Below, piece by piece: positions 15,977 to 21,988 of a stretch of 21,988 nt of DNA (position 1 is the stretch's first letter; the number at the start of each line of letters is the position of its first letter). The notes under the pieces are model-generated. The model was not told the origin of the DNA. It saw only the letters and a program-made list of their open reading frames with translations, and did not search any database. Source of the DNA: Methanobacteriaceae archaeon (GTDB taxonomy: Archaea > Methanobacteriota > Methanobacteria > Methanobacteriales > Methanobacteriaceae); contig WOYJ01000139.1 in the NCBI GenBank assembly GCA_011620845.1, positions 1 through 21,988 of the forward strand, written 5' to 3'. Position numbers and translations under genes: made by a program.

Positions 15977-17104
15977 CTAACTTTCAGGGTCAGGACTGTT
16001 TAAGAGCATGAGACTGATGAGTATCCCTGAGAATATGGTCTGAATTCCCAGGATAAAGAATATCAAGGCCATCATGGCATTCAGGGTTTGGAACAGACCG
16101 CCAAATCCTGCAGCACTCCAGCTATAGAGTACGTTGATACCTATGATCAGTCCTATGGCCAGGAGAACCACACCCAGGAGCAGCTCTCTTCCCAGGGAAT
16201 GGTAGTTTAAATACTTATTCACCGCCCCTGAGCCTTTATTAACACCATAGGTCTCTCCAAAAGCACCGAAATGCACCCAGGCCAGGAGCATCTGATATCC
16301 GATTATCACCAGGAGACTTCCCAGGATAAGGGAGTGCATCCGGGATTGTCCCAGTAAGGATACTCCTATCACCAGGGATACACCCAGTAACAATACTACC
16401 AGACCCGGTCCCAGGAGAAATGGTGTGGGTCTGTAGAGCATCATGAACCTCAGGTGTCTCCATCCATCAGCGAATGAACTGAGCTTGGAATCACCCTCTC
16501 GGGGATAATAGGTTATGGGAATCTCTGCTATCTTCAACTTCTCCCGGGCGGCTTCGATGATCATCTCTGAAGCGAACTCCATTCCTGAGCTTTGAAGTTT
16601 CAATTTATCCAGGGCTTCCCTTCGAATGGCCCTCATCCCACAGTGGGCATCAGAAACTCCTGCTTTAAACAAGGCGTTCAGTAACCATGTGAGGAATGGG
16701 TTGCCCACGTACCTGTGCAGGGTGGGCATGGCTCCCCTCTGTATATCTCCCTTGAGCCGGGAGCCCATCACCATATCGTAATCTCCAGTTAAAAGTGGCT
16801 GGACAAATTCATAGGTGGTATTCAGGGGATATGTACCGTCTGCATCACCCATTACAATTATATCTCCCTTGGTTTCTTTAAATCCCCTTAGATAAGCGTT
16901 TCCATACCCTCTTTTTTCTTCACGGACCACCCTTGCTCCGGCATCAGTTGCTTCCTGGGCGGTGTTATCGGTTGATGCGTTGTCAACCACCACTATCTCA
17001 GCTTCCAGTCCTTTTTCCTTTAATTTGGTAAGTGGTATTGATTTAACTGTTTTACCTACTATTCCTTCTTCGTTAAGTGCTGGGATTACAATTGAGATAT
17101 CCAT
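15977..17104 (-). CDS. polyprenyl-phosphate sugar synthase-like GT2 with C-terminal membrane helices
   Basis: A 375-aa GT2 of the dolichyl-phosphate mannose/glucose synthase type. The catalytic domain spans about 1-225: DISIVIPALNEEGIVGKTV (2-20), VVVDNASTDNT (38-48), GDADGTYPL (86-94, DxD at 87-89), MGSRLKGDIQRGAMP (113-127), SDAHCGMRAIRREAL (151-165) and ITYYPREGDSKLSSFADGW (197-215). About four hydrophobic helices follow (roughly 231-254, 259-280, 305-328, 342-368), anchoring it in the membrane. Such enzymes load a sugar from NDP onto a polyprenyl phosphate, which GT-C enzymes then use outside; the DUF2206 protein may be such a user (inference). GTGAT at about 17111-17115 precedes the ATG. 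It lies 200 bp downstream of galU on the same strand. Confidence 0.9.
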   Translation of the reverse strand: MDISIVIPALNEEGIVGKTVKSIPLTKLKEKGLEAEIVVVDNASTDNTAQEATDAGARVVREEKRGYGNAYLRGFKETKGDIIVMGDADGTYPLNTTYEFVQPLLTGDYDMVMGSRLKGDIQRGAMPTLHRYVGNPFLTWLLNALFKAGVSDAHCGMRAIRREALDKLKLQSSGMEFASEMIIEAAREKLKIAEIPITYYPREGDSKLSSFADGWRHLRFMMLYRPTPFLLGPGLVVLLLGVSLVIGVSLLGQSRMHSLILGSLLVIIGYQMLLAWVHFGAFGETYGVNKGSGAVNKYLNYHSLGRELLLGVVLLAIGLIIGINVLYSWSAAGFGGLFQTLNAMMALIFFILGIQTIFSGILISLMLLNSPDPES

Positions 17105-17304
17105 TTAATCATCACTTCTACTTTTTGAGTTTCTGATTATGTACCGTGAAAATTCAGTAAATTTATCTGGTTAAGTCTTTTAAAGTGCTATTATTTAATC
17201 TATCCTATTTAATCATGCGCTCTTAAAATTAAAAAATAAGTATTAATCGATTTTATATGAATATTTTGATGGTTTCGATTAACAATTGGTTCCCAACTAA
17301 CTCT
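17105..17304. other. 200-bp gap with an inverted repeat upstream of the TM-anchored GT2
   Basis: There is no ORF or RNA gene visible. It is AT-rich, and on the minus strand it could hold both the end of the galU transcript and the GT2 promoter. The 8-bp arms TTAATCGA (17243-17250) and TCGATTAA (17275-17282) form a perfect inverted repeat with a 24-bp AT-rich spacer, a possible regulator site about 140-180 bp before the GT2 start. Confidence 0.35.
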
Positions 17305-18159
17305 TCAATTCCCCTTACTTAAGCACTCTCTTAAATACTGTTTCAGCTCATCTTTTACATTATCATCCATTAAAGCTATTTCTATGGAGCTTTTGAGCCA
17401 TTCAAAGGTGTTTCCGATGTCGTAGATTTTCCCGTCGAATACGTAGCCATAAACTGCATCCAGTGATCTCATGGCATCGGTGAGATGTATCTCTCCTCCC
17501 ACCCCCGGTTTCACATTCTTTATATGGTCAAATATTTCCGGGACCAGGATGTATCTACCGGTTATGGCCAGGTTGGACGGTGCTTCCTGGAGGGATGGTT
17601 TCTCCACCATATCCTCTATTTTATAGACAGAATCAGAAAACTGGGTGCCTTTTATGATACCATATCTTTCGATTTTTTCATCAGGGACCCTCTCTATGGC
17701 GATGGTGCTGGCTTCGCATTTGTAGAAGGCATCCATGAGTTGTTTGGTGCATGGAACTTTGGATTGGGCTATGGTGTCTCCCAGAAGAACAGCGAATGGT
17801 TCACCGTCGATGTGGTTCTTGGCGGTTGAAATAGCGTCTCCCAGACCTTTCTGTTTCTTCTGCCTCACATAATATATGTCAGCCATATCAGAGATGGCTT
17901 CTATCTCCCTTAGGTTTTCTGTTTTCCCACTGTTTCGGAGGGAGTATTCCAGTTCAAAAGACCGATCGAAGTGGTCCTCGATGGATCTTTTACCCTTTCC
18001 AGTTATGATCAGTATATCATCAATTCCAGAAGAAACCGCTTCTTCCACTACATACTGTATGGTTGGTTTATTAAAGACAGGGAGCATTTCCTTGGGCTGT
18101 GCCTTGGTGGCAGGTAAAAACCTGGTCCCTAGACCCGCAGCCGGTATGACAGCTTTCAT
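17305..18159 (-). CDS. galU: UTP--glucose-1-phosphate uridylyltransferase
   Basis: A 284-aa nucleotidyltransferase that makes UDP-glucose from UTP and glucose-1-phosphate, a precursor for the epimerase and glucosyltransferases. The N-terminus MKAVIPAAGLGTRFLPATKA, with QPKEMLPVFNKPTIQYVVEE, is the GalU signature (nucleotide loop GLGTR at 9-13, KEMLP at 23-27). Further on are ITGKGKRSIEDHFD, VLLGDTIAQ and VEKPSLQEAPSNLAITGRY. The frame is open 14 codons further to 18201, but I start at ATG 18159 because the family begins MKAVIPAAG and GGTGATC at about 18165-18171 is a well-placed ribosome site. It lies 119 bp after rmlA on the same strand, with an inverted repeat just ahead of the ribosome site. 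Confidence 0.95.
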   Translation of the reverse strand: MKAVIPAAGLGTRFLPATKAQPKEMLPVFNKPTIQYVVEEAVSSGIDDILIITGKGKRSIEDHFDRSFELEYSLRNSGKTENLREIEAISDMADIYYVRQKKQKGLGDAISTAKNHIDGEPFAVLLGDTIAQSKVPCTKQLMDAFYKCEASTIAIERVPDEKIERYGIIKGTQFSDSVYKIEDMVEKPSLQEAPSNLAITGRYILVPEIFDHIKNVKPGVGGEIHLTDAMRSLDAVYGYVFDGKIYDIGNTFEWLKSSIEIALMDDNVKDELKQYLRECLSKGN

Positions 18160-18171
18160 TTTTTGATCACC

Positions 18172-18194
18172 TTTTAAGCATGTGTTGCTTAAAA
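18172..18194 (-). promoter_or_regulatory. 9-bp perfect inverted repeat in the galU leader
   Basis: The arms TTTTAAGCA (18172-18180) and TGCTTAAAA (18186-18194) are perfect complements around a 5-base loop (TGTGT on the plus strand). On the minus strand the repeat ends immediately before the galU ribosome site GGTGATC. As DNA it could be an operator for a dimeric regulator; as RNA it would be a hairpin next to the ribosome site. There is no T-tract directly after it, so it is not an obvious terminator of rmlA. Confidence 0.5.
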
Positions 18195-18278
18195 TTAGCA
18201 TTTACTCACTAATTAACATTTCTAATACATTAATTAATATTTCCATTTATTAATTGAACAGGCTAATGATCTATTAAT

Positions 18279-19346
18279 TTACAAATGCACCACTGAATTT
18301 TCCCCTATAATGAATCTATGGCCTTTAGGTAAGCTATTTTCCTTAGATTCTATGTGGGAATGGTTACCTATCAGGCTGTCCACGATCCGTTCGTTACATT
18401 TAATAACCGCGTCACCCACCACGATGGAGGATTCTATTTCTCCACCAATTATTACGCTATTATCTCCAATAGATGTGTAAGGTCCTATATATGCCTCAAT
18501 CTCACAGTTTTCACCTATGGTTACCGGTCCTCGAATCACACTGTTCTTCTTAACAATTGTGCCTTTGCCAATATAAACTCTACCACTGATTTTAGCACCT
18601 TCTTCAACTTCACCGTTATCCTCAGATTCCAACACATCCAGTATTAAATGGTTGGCATCCAGCACGTCTTCTGGTTTACCAGTGTCCTTCCACCATCCCT
18701 TAACTATGTGGGAATCCACTTTAAGTTCTGTGTTTAAAAGCTCCTGGATGGCATCGGTGATCTCCAGTTCACCCCTCCAGGACGGTTTGATCCGGGATAT
18801 AGCATCAAAAATTGAGGATTTAAAGAGGTAGATACCCACCAGGGCCAGGTTGCTTTTGGGATGTTCTGGTTTCTCCACCAGGTTTATAACGTTTCCCTCA
18901 TCATCCAGCTCTGCAACACCAAACTGACGTGGATTATCCACCGACTGCAGGAGTATCCTGACCTGGTAATCAGATTCTTCGAAACCTTCCACGAATTCCT
19001 TTATACCTGATTTTAGTATGTTATCTCCCAGGTACATGATGAACGGGTCTTCACCCACGAAATCCTGGGCAACAGCCACTGCATGGGCTAAACCCTTGGG
19101 TTCCCCCTGTATTATATAAGTGATATTTACACCAAACTTTGAACCATCTCCCACTGCTTCTTTTACCTTTTCTGGCATGTTGGTTCCCAGTATAAGTCCT
19201 ATATCTGTTACGCCGGCTTCTTTAAGATCCTCGATGGCGTAGAAAAGTACCGGTTTATTCGCTACTGGAATAAGTTGTTTAGGTCCTGTATGTGTAAGTG
19301 GCCGTAGGCGGGTGCCGTGGCCTCCGGATAAGATTAATCCCTTCAT
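18279..19346 (-). CDS. rmlA: glucose-1-phosphate thymidylyltransferase, long form
   Basis: A 355-aa enzyme making dTDP-glucose from dTTP and glucose-1-phosphate, the first step to dTDP-L-rhamnose. The catalytic domain begins MKGLILSGGHGTRLRPLTHT (GGHGTRLRP loop at 8-16) with PKQLIPVANKP, MYLGDN, VEKPEHPKSNLALVGIYLF and WRGELEITDAI. Residues from about 245 to 350 form hexapeptide-like turns (ISGRVYIGKGTIVKKNSVI, VTIGENCEIEAYIGPYTSIG), a left-handed beta-helix typical of the long archaeal/RfbA-StrD type and absent in short bacterial RmlA. The start overlaps rmlD by four bases (ATGA, 19343-19346), so the two are translationally coupled. A sugar other than glucose as substrate cannot be excluded, but the rml neighbours support this role. 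Confidence 0.93.
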   Translation of the reverse strand: MKGLILSGGHGTRLRPLTHTGPKQLIPVANKPVLFYAIEDLKEAGVTDIGLILGTNMPEKVKEAVGDGSKFGVNITYIIQGEPKGLAHAVAVAQDFVGEDPFIMYLGDNILKSGIKEFVEGFEESDYQVRILLQSVDNPRQFGVAELDDEGNVINLVEKPEHPKSNLALVGIYLFKSSIFDAISRIKPSWRGELEITDAIQELLNTELKVDSHIVKGWWKDTGKPEDVLDANHLILDVLESEDNGEVEEGAKISGRVYIGKGTIVKKNSVIRGPVTIGENCEIEAYIGPYTSIGDNSVIIGGEIESSIVVGDAVIKCNERIVDSLIGNHSHIESKENSLPKGHRFIIGENSVVHL

Positions 19347-20206
19347 TTCGTCACCTTTTTCATTTCTTTTAATCCATCTATTGTGTTCAATAATTTTATA
19401 TCCAGATCATTTCGGGCTTTCTCCACGGATAATGAGGAATCCATGGGCCTTGGAGCTGACCTGATTAATTCTTCACTTAATATGGGGTTTATCAGGGTTT
19501 CATCCAGTTTAAATACCCGGGCGATGTTCTTTGCAAAATCGAACCGGTTTATCCTCTCATCCCCAGCGATGTGATATACACCCTCTCTACCCTTAGAGTA
19601 AATATTCAAAATTGCTTCTGCCGCATTATCTGCAAATGTGGGGGAGTTATATTCATCAGTTACAATGTTTATCTCGTTACCCTCTTTCAGTTCACTTATA
19701 ACCCAGGTTACGAAGTTGAAGTTGGTATGCCAACCATACAGTACACTTACCCGGGAGATAGCATATTCTATATCAGAATTTTGGATATGCTCTTCCCCTT
19801 TAAGCTTACTTTTAGCATAATAGCTTAAGGGATTAGTTTCATCATCTTCCCGGTACATTCCCTTTTTCCCATCGAAAACAAAGTCCGTAGAAACATAAAT
19901 CAATTTAGAATCTGTTTGCTCACAGGCTTTTACCAGGTTCAAGGTTCCCTGGGCGTTTATCTTATCTGCTTCCTCCTGGTGGTCCTCACAGTAATCAACG
20001 TTGGTGAGTGCTGCAGAATGAATAACCAGGTCAGGATTTAAAGATTCGATTTTACTTAAAACATCCTTTTCATCAGTTATATCCAGTTTAACTGCATCAT
20101 CTCGGGGATTGGTGTTGTAGGTGGTAATTATTTCATAATCACTGGTAACGGTGGCAAATTTGCTTCCTAATAGTCCGCTTCCACCGGTTATAAATAATCG
20201 CTCCAT
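19343..20206 (-). CDS. rmlD: dTDP-4-dehydrorhamnose reductase
   Basis: A 287-aa SDR enzyme that reduces dTDP-4-keto-rhamnose to dTDP-L-rhamnose, the last step of the pathway. The NAD(P) motif GGSGLLG is at 8-14. Also visible are LDITDEKDVLSKIESLNPDLVIHSAALTNVD (typical RmlD, 41-71 with VIHSAALTNVD at 61-71), VSTDFVFDG (105-113), the Y130-x3-K134 pair in YYAKSKLKGEE, and the C-terminal PRPMDSSLS stretch found in RmlD proteins. There is no ribosome site before the ATG; a TATA-like box about 28 bp upstream would give a leaderless or near-leaderless mRNA. It heads the rmlD-rmlA-galU minus-strand unit and is divergent from rmlC. Confidence 0.93.
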   Translation of the reverse strand: MERLFITGGSGLLGSKFATVTSDYEIITTYNTNPRDDAVKLDITDEKDVLSKIESLNPDLVIHSAALTNVDYCEDHQEEADKINAQGTLNLVKACEQTDSKLIYVSTDFVFDGKKGMYREDDETNPLSYYAKSKLKGEEHIQNSDIEYAISRVSVLYGWHTNFNFVTWVISELKEGNEINIVTDEYNSPTFADNAAEAILNIYSKGREGVYHIAGDERINRFDFAKNIARVFKLDETLINPILSEELIRSAPRPMDSSLSVEKARNDLDIKLLNTIDGLKEMKKVTK

Positions 20207-20277
20207 GGTAATGTTTAATAAAGCATAAAATATATAAAATTTTTTGATAATCCAAATTACGTTAAGGTGTTTTTTTT
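20207..20277. promoter_or_regulatory. divergent rmlD/rmlC promoter region
   Basis: This 71-bp gap contains one AT-rich core, CATAAAATATATAAAATTTT (about 20224-20243), that reads as a TATA box on both strands. On the plus strand transcription would start about 20258-20262, followed by the ribosome site AAGGTG at 20264-20269 and the rmlC ATG at 20278. On the minus strand transcription would start at about 20208, next to the rmlD ATG at 20206, leaving no room for a ribosome site. It probably co-regulates both arms of the rml genes. Confidence 0.5.
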
Positions 20278-20745
20278 ATGATTGATGGTGTTAAAACAAA
20301 AAAACTCAGGGTCATCCCCGATGAAAGGGGCTGGCTCATGGAAATATTAAGGAATGATGATGATATTTACGAGGTATTCGGGCAGGTTTACGTAACCACC
20401 GCCTATCCCGGGGTTACCAAGGCTTGGCACATGCACAAGAAACAGACTGATAACTTCACCTGCATCCATGGGATGATGAAAGTGGCTCTCTACGACGCCA
20501 GGGAAGACTCACCGACCTATGAGGAGTTGAATGAGTTCTTTGTAGGTGAAAAAAACCCACTGCTTATCAGTGTCCCCCCATTCGTGTACCATGGCTTCAA
20601 GGGAGTTGGTACCGAGACAGCGTACTTTATAAGTGTGCCTACCTTGCCCTACAATTACGATGAGCCTGATGAATTCCGCTTGCCACCGGATACCGATGAA
20701 ATACCCTATGACTGGCTTTTAGAACATGGTAAGAGCCATGGATAA
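20278..20745 (+). CDS. rmlC: dTDP-4-dehydrorhamnose 3,5-epimerase family protein (short cupin variant)
   Basis: A 155-aa cupin, predicted to epimerise dTDP-4-keto-6-deoxyglucose at C3 and C5 in rhamnose synthesis. Family marks: IPDERGWLMEILR (13-25), GVTKAWHMHKKQTDNF (45-60), KVALYDAREDSPTYEELNEF (68-87), ISVPPFVYHGFKGVG (97-111) and LPYNYDEPDEFRLPPDTDEI (123-142). It is shorter than the roughly 180-aa classical RmlC, and the usual RGLHYQ site reads KAWHMH, with His51 in the catalytic place and the flanking Arg as Lys. By my alignment the later substrate Lys is replaced within QTDNF. This short form is common next to rfb genes, so RmlC activity is likely though the details differ. The ribosome site AAGGTG has an eight-T spacer. 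Confidence 0.85.
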   Translation: MIDGVKTKKLRVIPDERGWLMEILRNDDDIYEVFGQVYVTTAYPGVTKAWHMHKKQTDNFTCIHGMMKVALYDAREDSPTYEELNEFFVGEKNPLLISVPPFVYHGFKGVGTETAYFISVPTLPYNYDEPDEFRLPPDTDEIPYDWLLEHGKSHG

Positions 20746-20776
20746 AACTTAAAAATTAAATTGAAAATTAAATTAT

Positions 20777-20789
20777 GGTGATTTAAATA
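20777..20789 (+). promoter_or_regulatory. ribosome site followed by an ATA codon at the expected rmlB start
   Basis: GGTGAT at 20777-20782 lies four bases before ATA at 20787-20789, the same spacing as the GGTGAT-to-ATG of the GT2 gene at 7633. The only in-frame ATG upstream, 20775, reads ATG GTG ATT and then TAA at 20784. The ATA sits exactly where dTDP-glucose dehydratases have their initiator Met before KILITGGAGFIG. Confidence 0.75.
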
Positions 20790-21722
20790 AAAATACTCAT
20801 AACAGGCGGGGCTGGGTTTATCGGCACCAACTTCGTGCACTACATACACGAAAACTACGACTACGACATCGTGGTCCTGGATAAACTAACCTACGCAGGG
20901 AATAAAGATAATCTAAAGGATATACTACCGGATATCCAGTTTATCAAGGGTGATATCGGTAACGAGGAAGATGTTAAGGTGGCCATGAAGGATTGTGATC
21001 TGGTGGTAAATTTCGCTGCTGAAACACATGTGGATAGATCGATTACAGACCCCAGCATATTCGTTAAAACTGATGTACTTGGCACATACAATCTGCTGGA
21101 ACACGTTAGAAAGTATGATGTAGAGAAGTACCTGCAGATCTCAACTGATGAAGTATATGGTAGTATAGAAAATGGTTCCTTTAGCGAAGAAAGCAATATT
21201 GACCCAAGCAGCCCCTACTCTGCCAGTAAAGCTGGTGGCGATGTACTGGTAAGCGCCTACCATAAAACCTATGATTTACCCGTTCTGATCACCAGGAGCA
21301 GTAACAACTATGGACCATACCAGTACCCGGAAAAATTAATCCCTCTGTTTATCCTGAACGCAATGCAGGACAAGCCACTCCCAGTTTATGGTACAGGAGA
21401 GAATGTGAGAGACTGGATATACGTTCTTGACAACTGTACAGGTATCGAAACCGTGCTAAACAAGGGTAAATTCGGTGAAGTCTACAACATCGGCGGTGGC
21501 AACGAAAAAACCAACATCGAGATCACCCGCATGATACTGGACCTCCTGGGAAAACCAGAAAGCTTGATAACCTACGTGGAAGATCGGCTAGGCCATGACC
21601 TGAGATACTCGCTGGACTCAACCAAGACAAAGAAACTGGGCTGGAAGCCTGAATGGAGTTTTGAAGACGGTTTGAAGCAGACGGTTGAGTGGTACAAGGA
21701 TAACAGGGACTGGTTCATTTAG
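20787..21722 (+). CDS. rmlB: dTDP-glucose 4,6-dehydratase, apparent ATA start
   Basis: An SDR enzyme of 311 aa if begun at ATA 20787. It removes water from dTDP-glucose to give dTDP-4-keto-6-deoxyglucose, the second step to dTDP-rhamnose. The codons after ATA read KILITGGAGFIGTNFVHYI, with the NAD loop GGAGFIG at residues 7-13. Next come VVLDKLTYAGNKDNL, NFAAETHVDRSITDPSIF, the catalytic STDEVYGS, the YxxxK pair in SPYSASKAGGD, RSSNNYGPYQYPEKLIPLF and GENVRDWIYVLDNC, all diagnostic of RmlB. The first ordinary start, GTG 20835, would cut off the NAD loop. It is 41 bp after rmlC and co-directional. Either a rare AUA start, a recent ATG-to-ATA mutation, or a base-call error; the rest of the frame is intact. 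Confidence 0.9.
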   Translation: MKILITGGAGFIGTNFVHYIHENYDYDIVVLDKLTYAGNKDNLKDILPDIQFIKGDIGNEEDVKVAMKDCDLVVNFAAETHVDRSITDPSIFVKTDVLGTYNLLEHVRKYDVEKYLQISTDEVYGSIENGSFSEESNIDPSSPYSASKAGGDVLVSAYHKTYDLPVLITRSSNNYGPYQYPEKLIPLFILNAMQDKPLPVYGTGENVRDWIYVLDNCTGIETVLNKGKFGEVYNIGGGNEKTNIEITRMILDLLGKPESLITYVEDRLGHDLRYSLDSTKTKKLGWKPEWSFEDGLKQTVEWYKDNRDWFI

Positions 21723-21743
21723 GACTGATTCAAAGAATACACA

Positions 21744-21751
21744 TTTTTTTT
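21744..21751 (+). terminator. T8 tract after rmlB
   Basis: Eight consecutive T residues on the plus strand start 22 bp after the rmlB stop codon, in the 35-bp gap before the convergent DUF167 gene. There is no hairpin; T-tracts alone commonly end transcription in archaea. Confidence 0.45.
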
Positions 21752-21757
21752 ATAATC

Positions 21758-21988
21758 TTATTTTTTAAAATCAGGGTAATTTTTATTTAAAATATCTAGA
21801 AAATCTTGTTTAGATAAATTAGATATATTTAAAGTTTTATGCTGACTTTTAAGTCCGGATACTATTTCTACCTTTGAATTGGTGAGTTTTGTAAATTCCT
21901 TGATGAGTTCCTTGTTGGCCTTTCCCTTTTGGGGAATGGATTTAATTCTAAGTTGAATTTCATCTCTCCACTCATTATAACCTGAAAT
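21758..21988 (-). CDS. DUF167 (YggU/UPF0235) family protein, C-terminal part
   Basis: On the minus strand an open frame enters from the right edge and ends at TAA 21758-21760, giving the last 76 residues. They begin ISGYNEWRDEIQLRIKSIP and continue QKGKANKELIKEFTKLTNSK, VEIVSGLKSQHKTLNI and a lysine-rich tail. The pattern K-x-x-P-Q-K-G-K-A-N-K-E-L followed by V-x-I-V-S-G-x-x-S-x-x-K is the hallmark of the DUF167/YggU family, a small alpha/beta protein of unknown function widespread in archaea and bacteria. The N-terminus and start lie beyond the window. It is not obviously part of the glycan locus and probably marks its right border. Confidence 0.85.
   Translation of the reverse strand: MSGYNEWRDEIQLRIKSIPQKGKANKELIKEFTKLTNSKVEIVSGLKSQHKTLNISNLSKQDFLDILNKNYPDFKK

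Noticed and set aside
18160..18201. A 14-residue N-terminal extension of GalU (start at 18201)
   Set aside because: The extension covers the inverted repeat and ribosome site, and the family starts at MKAVIPAAG.
20835..21722. GTG 20835 as the true rmlB start
   Set aside because: It would remove the GGAGFIG NAD-binding loop that is intact in frame upstream, and it has no ribosome site at the right distance.
1..21988. tRNA, rRNA or CRISPR arrays
   Set aside because: I looked for clover-leaf ends, conserved rRNA words and regularly spaced repeats by eye and saw none; a covariance-model scan would be needed to exclude small RNAs.

Overview
The window looks like a chromosomal piece of a methanogenic archaeon, most likely Methanobacteriales (Methanobacterium-like). 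The reasons are AT-rich intergenic DNA with archaeal TATA-like boxes, Shine-Dalgarno sites of the GGTGATC and GGAGGTG type, and proteins of families typical of these methanogens (DUF1616, DUF2206, DUF2769). This assignment is inference from recognised families; no rRNA or other taxonomic marker is present.

Almost the whole window is one cell-surface glycan locus. Layout: (1) 1-3114, plus strand: a short DUF1616 surface protein, a UDP-hexose 4-epimerase-like SDR enzyme and a Wzx-type flippase. (2) 3139-5215, minus strand: a GT2 and a GT4 glycosyltransferase. (3) 5310-9638, plus strand: GT2, GT4, GT2, GT2, where the last two share a 312-bp block that looks identical from the start codon on. (4) 9875-10122, plus strand: a small cysteine-rich DUF2769-like gene broken by a one-base frameshift. 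(5) 10168-20206, minus strand, read right to left: rmlD, rmlA, galU, a membrane-anchored polyprenyl-phosphate-type GT2, two GT4 enzymes, a 712-aa polytopic DUF2206 protein and another GT4. (6) 20278-21722, plus strand: rmlC and rmlB. (7) 21758 to the right edge, minus strand: the C-terminal part of a DUF167/YggU-family gene, which is outside the glycan locus.

How the genes fit together (inference from family roles): GalU makes UDP-glucose; RmlA, RmlB, RmlC and RmlD make dTDP-L-rhamnose; the epimerase supplies a C4-epimerised UDP-sugar. The TM-anchored GT2 may charge a polyprenyl phosphate. The other nine GT2/GT4 enzymes would extend a lipid-linked glycan, the flippase would move it across the membrane, and the DUF2206 protein is the best candidate for an extracytoplasmic polymerase or transferase. 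No AglB-type oligosaccharyltransferase is in the window.

Most notable: rmlB has no ATG/GTG/TTG start that keeps its NAD-binding motif, and appears to begin at an ATA codon placed correctly behind a Shine-Dalgarno site. The twin GT2 genes share one donor-binding half joined to different acceptor halves. No tRNA, rRNA, CRISPR array, transposase or integrase was seen. The largest gene-free gaps are 236 bp (9639-9874) and 200 bp (17105-17304); there is no gene-free stretch over 300 bp.
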